Below are positions 60,444-64,000 of a stretch of DNA of 64,000 nt, piece by piece. The stretch spans positions 56,420,484-56,484,483 of the forward strand of contig OY755241.1 in NCBI GenBank assembly GCA_963576725.1, given 5' to 3'. This stretch comes from Azorinus chamasolen (Eukaryota > Mollusca > Bivalvia > Cardiida > Solecurtidae). The notes under the pieces were generated by a model. The model was not told the origin of the DNA and searched no databases. It was given only the letters and a program-made list of their open reading frames with translations. Position numbers and translations under genes: made by a program. Position 1 is the first letter of the stretch, and every line of letters begins with the position of its first letter.

Positions 60444-60620
60444 TTAACCCATTTGCTCCCACGATCCCATATATTTGACGTAGGCAAACAGTGAAGACTG
60501 ATCAGACGCCGTATAAAACAAAACGAAATTGAAAATTTAGGCCAGGCACCCCTTAGATAAAAAATGGACTAATCCAACATATAAATATGGGAGAATCCAC
60601 TGGGCACAAATGGGTTAAGT
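60444..60620 (-). mobile_element. family J MITE, right core arm deleted
   Basis: TTAACCCATTTGCTCCCACG start and CACTGGGCACAAATGGGTTAA end. The core is cut after GCAAACAGTGAAGACTGATC AGACGCCGTA. Confidence 0.88.
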
Positions 60621-60733
60621 GGTCGATTTAGCATGGTTCTGTTGTACACTTTTAAACGCATGTCCCTTTACAGGGTTGTTTGTTACAGAATATTAGGCCA
60701 TTTGGACGTGGGCTTTAAGTGATAGAGACAAAG

Positions 60734-60934
60734 ATTAACCCCTTCCGTGCCACAATGACGGGTCTATGATATCACATGCAAACAGTTTGGATCTTACTCG
60801 GCGTCTCATCAGGATCCAAACTGTTTGTTACTGTAACTATGTTTTTGAAACAAAAATGAAGATAATAAAAAAATGAAAATTTATAGCAGACGACAAACTT
60901 AGCAGACGACAGAGTTTGGCAGCGAAAGGGTTAA
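60734..60934 (+). mobile_element. family G element, complete
   Basis: TTAACCCCTTCCGTGCCACA start and GGCAGCGAAAGGGTTAA end. CAGTTTGGATCTTACTCGGC, GTCTCATCAGGATCCAAACTG is a core lacking one inner arm. The GCAGACGACAAACTTAGCAG motif is present. Confidence 0.88.
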
Positions 60935-60954
60935 CGTCAACAAGGACAACGAAG

Positions 60955-61078
60955 CCAAACCATTGTGGTAAATACAGCAGGCGTTCCTATGGAGCAAACG
61001 CCCTATTTAACACAATGGTTTCAGAAAGTGACTTTTACAGAGGATTCAAAAGGCGTCAGTACGAGGGGATGGATTAAC
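60955..61078 (-). mobile_element. family C half-element
   Basis: AACCATTGTGGTAAATACAG, centre GCGTTCCTATGGAGCAAACG, then GTGACTTTTACAGAGG and GAGGGGATGGATTAA. The half with GTTAATGCTCC body is missing. Confidence 0.7.
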
Positions 61079-61106
61079 AACGAAAACAATGTCTTCAAAT
61101 ATGCCA

Positions 61107-61360
61107 AAATGGTCTATAGAATGATTTATCACGTGACACTTTGTATCAACGTTAATTTAAAGAGTTCGTAATTTTTACACTACGAATGTGTAATATAACA
61201 TACATGTGACGTAAGCAAGTCGAAAATTCTTTATAATTGATTTGCTAACGTCACATGCATGTCATATTGCACATGTGTAGTATAAAAATAACGAACTCGT
61301 TAGGTTTAATTAACTTGTTTACAAACAGCGTCACGTGATAAACCATTATGTAGACCATTT
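61107..61360. mobile_element. foldback element with arms of about 115 bp
   Basis: AAATGGTCTATAGAATGATT, TATCACGTGACACTTTGTAT, GAGTTCGTAATTTTTACACT, ACATACATGTGACGTAAGCA are matched in inverse order by TGCTAACGTCACATGCATGT, AGTATAAAAATAACGAACTC, GCGTCACGTGATAAACCATT, ATGTAGACCATTT. The loop is about 20 bp. Unlike families A-L it has no GCTCC centre. Confidence 0.8.
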
Positions 61361-61654
61361 CTTTACTTTTGTGTCAAGTTATAATAAGGATACTGTATTC
61401 GTGTCCATATTTTGATTTTTACCAAACTCGTTCACTATAATAAATTTGACACTGGGCAAGATTCGTGTCATGTTAATTTAGTCAACTGATTTTTTGGGGG
61501 TAAAAATAGATAGTAAATGAATACTCATGTAATATCCTCTGTTTATAGTTTTCTTATCTGTGCCAATCAGTTTGATACCTGATAAGACGCCGATTCACTC
61601 GTTGCATTCTAACACAGGGCTACATATAAAAGTGCGTACTCAAGTACTAAACGC

Positions 61655-61770
61655 GCCATTTCTCCACCAACCCCTATGTTGTGACCACTCTTTAGAATAG
61701 TCTCTTCGAGACGATTCTAAAGAGTGGTCACAACATAGGGTTTGGTAGAGAAATAAAGAAGTTAATTTAC
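61655..61770. mobile_element. family I foldback, best-preserved copy
   Basis: TTTCTCCACCAACCCCTATG, TTGTGACCACTCTTTAGAAT and the complement CTAAAGAGTGGTCACAACAT, AGGGTTTGGTAGAGAAAT around TCTCTTCGAGA. It lies 50 bp from the VWC exon, inside the intron. Confidence 0.9.
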
Positions 61771-61819
61771 GCATCGTATTTGGACATCTGCAGTAACAAC
61801 TTACAAACCATTTCATTAC

Positions 61820-61985
61820 CTGCAGTGTGTCTCGGATGGTTTTCTGTACTGGTCCGGACACAAGTCAACACATCCGTAGTTTCCGTTCTGGCACGTGCAT
61901 AATTTGGAGCAGTCCTGGGGATGCTCGAACTTCTGACCGTCAGCAAACGTCCTTCCGGCAACCTTGCAGGGCTTCCGAGACTTGG
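61820..61985 (-). CDS. CCN-family protein, exon with most of the VWC domain
   Basis: Acceptor ATTTGTAG at 61986, donor CTGCAG|GTAATG, 166 bp, phase 1 in and phase 2 out. It encodes KSRKPCKVAGRTFADGQKF, EHPQDCSKLCTCQNGNYGC and VDLCPDQYRKPSETHC. The C.......F.dG..F....C...C.C..G..GC..LC order is that of the von Willebrand C domain of CCN proteins, a growth-factor (BMP/TGF-beta) binding module. The family normally continues with a CC..W.C block, which is not in this exon. The phase-2 exit does not fit the phase-1 entry of the TSP1 exon, so at least one intervening exon is expected. Confidence 0.82.
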
Positions 61986-62037
61986 CTACAAATACAGCAA
62001 GTCTCTCTATGACGACCATTCAAACATGTAATTCTGA

Positions 62038-62347
62038 TGTTTTTACCCTTTATTCCATAAATATTCATGTAAGAATATCATGCATAAGATGAGTGTTTAC
62101 AATGGCTTGGTCCTTACAGAAACCGTAGAATCAGACCTGCAATGTTATATAAGCAAACAGAGCTGACCCTGATCAGACAGCTCCTACATGAATCGTCTAG
62201 GTGTACCTTTGTCTGTAGAATCAGATCTATTTCATGTCAAAAGCAACCAGAGCAGACCCTGATCAGATGGCTCCTATAGCAGCCGTCTGATCTGGGTCCA
62301 TTCCGTTTGCAAATGCGAGAAAAGCGTTTATATGAATGAAAGGGTTA
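62038..62347 (-). mobile_element. H element with a duplicated inner half
   Basis: TTTACCCTTTATTCCATAAA start. GTAGAATCAGA(C/T)CT...AAGCAA(A/C)CAGAGC(T/A)GACCCTGATCAGA is present twice (about 62128 and 62217). Only the second copy has the right arm. The end is ATGAATGAAAGGGTTA. Confidence 0.8.
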
Positions 62348-62370
62348 CGCCTGGTCTGTATGTTGTTAAC

Positions 62371-62575
62371 TACAGTAGAACCTAATGCGACTACTTAATG
62401 AATGAACATGAGTGTCATTATAGGCAGGTGGTTGCTTAATGCAGGGCAAAAGTAATGCAGAAAGCTCCTCTAGGAGCTTTCTGCATTACCTTTGACCTGC
62501 ATTAAGCTACCACCTGCATCTAGCACCCAGAATTATACCTCTTTCAGGTGGTCGCATTAGCGGGGTTTTACTGTA
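62371..62575. mobile_element. family D MITE
   Basis: TACAGTAGAACCTAATGCGA and AGCGGGGTTTTACTGTA ends. The hairpin around AGAAAGCTCCTCTAGGAGCT is perfect in the centre. Confidence 0.92.
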
Positions 62576-62596
62576 GTTGTATGTATGCTTAAACGA

Positions 62597-62665
62597 TCCA
62601 GGAACGCATTAACCATGGAACAGGAACGCATTAACCATGGAACAGGAACGCATTAACCATGGAAC
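62597..62665. repeat. minisatellite, 22-bp unit, 3 copies
   Basis: CAGGAACGCATTAACCATGG AA repeated three times. Confidence 0.92.
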
Positions 62666-62727
62666 CGAGTATATAAGATATTTGCAAACAGTGCAGACCC
62701 AGATACAATGACTCCTCAATGTTTTGT

Positions 62728-62980
62728 TTAGCCCATTTCCTCTATGAATATTCATGTAAGAAATAATGACGTCATGAATATTAATTAGATTAATGTGTTA
62801 AAGTAGCACATGGACACACTAATGTTTGGCAATGGCAAGAACTGTTGAATCATATCTATATTGTATCATAAGCAAACAGAGCAGACCCTGATCAGACAGC
62901 TCCTACGGGAGCTGTCTGATCTGGGTCTTCTCTGTTTGCAAAGGCGTAGAATATGTGTATTTATACAGGAAAGGGTTGAT
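62728..62980 (-). mobile_element. family H MITE
   Basis: TAGCCCATTTCCTCTATGAA start, GACGTCATGAATATTAATTA body, core CAGACCCTGATCAGACAGCT around AGCTCCTACGGGAGCT, end TACAGGAAAGGGTTGA. Confidence 0.88.
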
Positions 62981-63028
62981 TTATATTCAGAAAGTGGATT
63001 CAGTTATAACTATTCAGCAGGTTAAAGG

Positions 63029-63278
63029 TTAACCCTTTCCCTAATTTAAACGTGATTTCACGCACCTGCAATCAGAGCAGACCCAGATCAGACGGCTCCT
63101 AGAGGATCCGTCTGATCAGGGTCTGCTCTGTTTGCAAATATAATAGGATAGATCTGTTTCTTTGCTTTTTAAAATGGCTACAATGTTTCACCTTCCATAT
63201 TTCATTGTAACTATTTTGTTAATGAATATTCAGTAGGTATTGAAATTTGGAATAAACATAGAACAGGGGTAGGGTTAA
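63029..63278 (+). mobile_element. family A MITE, complete
   Basis: TTAACCCTTTCCCTAATTTA start and AACAGGGGTAGGGTTAA end, 250 bp. The core has CTCCTAGAGGATCC at the centre. Confidence 0.92.
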
Positions 63279-63357
63279 ACAGCCACCTTTTCATTCTATG
63301 AATATTCATTTAAGATATAACGACATCGTGAACATAAGTTAGATTAATTGTTACAAT

Positions 63358-63715
63358 AAAATCGTCATTTCTCCACCCAGGTGCGGATCCAGAATTTCAG
63401 ATGGAGGGAGGGGGGGGGGGGGAGAGAAAATGTTTTTGGCGGGGGGCGTAGAATTTTATGTTTGATAACATAACTGAACAGTGTGTTTGTAATACATGTT
63501 GAAACAGAGCGTAATTGTGTGAGTGAAATACAAAAACTCAGATTGTTGTATTGATTTTTAGTAGATCTAAATCTAAAACAAATACTCAAAAAGGTTTGTT
63601 TGGGCAATTTAAGGTGGGGGGGGGGGGTACGCCGGATCCGCCCCTCTAAATCCGCACCTGCCACCAACCCTATGTTGTGGATACTCTTTAAAATCGTCTC
63701 GAAGAATTATTCTTG
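63358..63715. mobile_element. family I foldback interrupted by element Q
   Basis: AAATCGTCATTTCTCCACC on the left, CCACCAACCCTATGTTGTGG, ATACTCTTTAAAATCGTCTC on the right. The host is split at CCACC. Confidence 0.8.
63379..63661 (+). mobile_element. element Q nested in an I element
   Basis: CAGGTGCGGATCCAGAATTT start and TAAATCCGCACCTG end form terminal inverted repeats. CCACC on both sides may be a 5-bp target duplication. It contains two G runs (about 63409-63422 and 63616-63627) and a middle that matches 34258-34427. It has no coding capacity. Confidence 0.75.
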
Positions 63716-64000
63716 AAAATGTTTTAAATTACACATCTTATCTGGACCTCTGAATATTGTGCAATTTGATGGAGAAAAAAACCCACAACCCTCCAGACTA
63801 TTCTAAAATATTTTTTCCTGTTCCATAAATCCTATTTTAACACATTAGCGAAACAAAACATTATGTTCTCTTTTTATTATTTTTAATGTGAACAAAATTA
63901 ATGTCTTTAGTTTAGTTCGCCAGTATCTGGTGGGACGGGATATTATGGCGCTTTATTCCCTAAAGATGTCTGTACCGAGAAATGACGAAGTGTGTTCTAA
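63716..64000. other. AT-rich window end, no gene recognised
   Basis: Only CCAGATAAGATG-type I flank on the complement (TTACACATCTTATCTGGACC at 63730) and otherwise unassigned sequence. Confidence 0.4.

Overview
This window looks like AT-rich, repeat-saturated animal genomic DNA, most probably from a mollusc and plausibly a bivalve. Three things point that way. There are spliced eukaryotic exons with GT/AG borders. There are SINE-like repeats with AAGAGGCGACTA heads and (CAAT)n tails of a kind I associate with mollusc genomes. There is also part of a CCN-family gene (CTGF/CYR61/NOV type). I see no bacterial operons, rRNA or CRISPR. Species assignment is inference only (a dreissenid-like bivalve would fit).

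Genes. (1) On the minus strand, three exons of a CCN-like secreted matricellular protein lie at 61820-61985 (VWC domain), 57646-57836 (TSP1 domain) and 55998-56273 (C-terminal cystine knot and stop). Its signal peptide and IGFBP exons would lie beyond the right edge. The reading phases show that a small exon between VWC and TSP1 is missing or unseen. (2) On the plus strand, an unrecognised gene ends with exons 16019-16193 and 16983-17040. Further candidate exons lie at 7146-7158, 11327-11479 and 13690-13850. Its last exon was duplicated in a 1.4 kb tandem duplication, and the copy is frameshifted. (3) A decayed non-LTR retrotransposon reverse transcriptase spans 45600-47675.

Everything else is dominated by more than one hundred short non-autonomous elements with a central palindrome. 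I use local names. TTAA-flanked families with ends like TTAACCC...GGGTTAA: A (TTAACCCTTTCCCTCATATAAA start, AACAGGGAAAGGGTTAA end), H (CTCCATAAATA start, same core as A), B (CCCTTCGCTTGCT ends), C (CCCATTCCCTCATA start, AGCATTTGCTCC core), G (GGATCCTGATGAGACGCC core), J, K and L. TA-flanked families with pogo/Tigger-like CAGT ends: D (CAGTAAAACCCCTCTAATGC), E (CAGTAAAACCTCTCTATAAC) and F (CAGTTGAACTTCGATATCTC). Other foldbacks: I (TATGTTGTGACCACTC arms), M, and single elements.

The most striking signal is that families A/H, B, C and L have different arm sequences but the same 68-bp palindrome length. They also share the centre GCTCCTNNAGGAGC, as do the TA-flanked families D, E and F. One element (54904-55155) combines TTAA ends with a D/E-type core. 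Elements are often nested, or abut with a single shared TTAA. Minisatellites fill much of the remainder (5.0, 19.7, 28.4, 35.4, 38.5, 41.9, 49.7-51.7 and 60 kb). Repeat boundaries were read by eye: those with matching TTAA or TA ends are good to a few bases, the rest to tens of bases.
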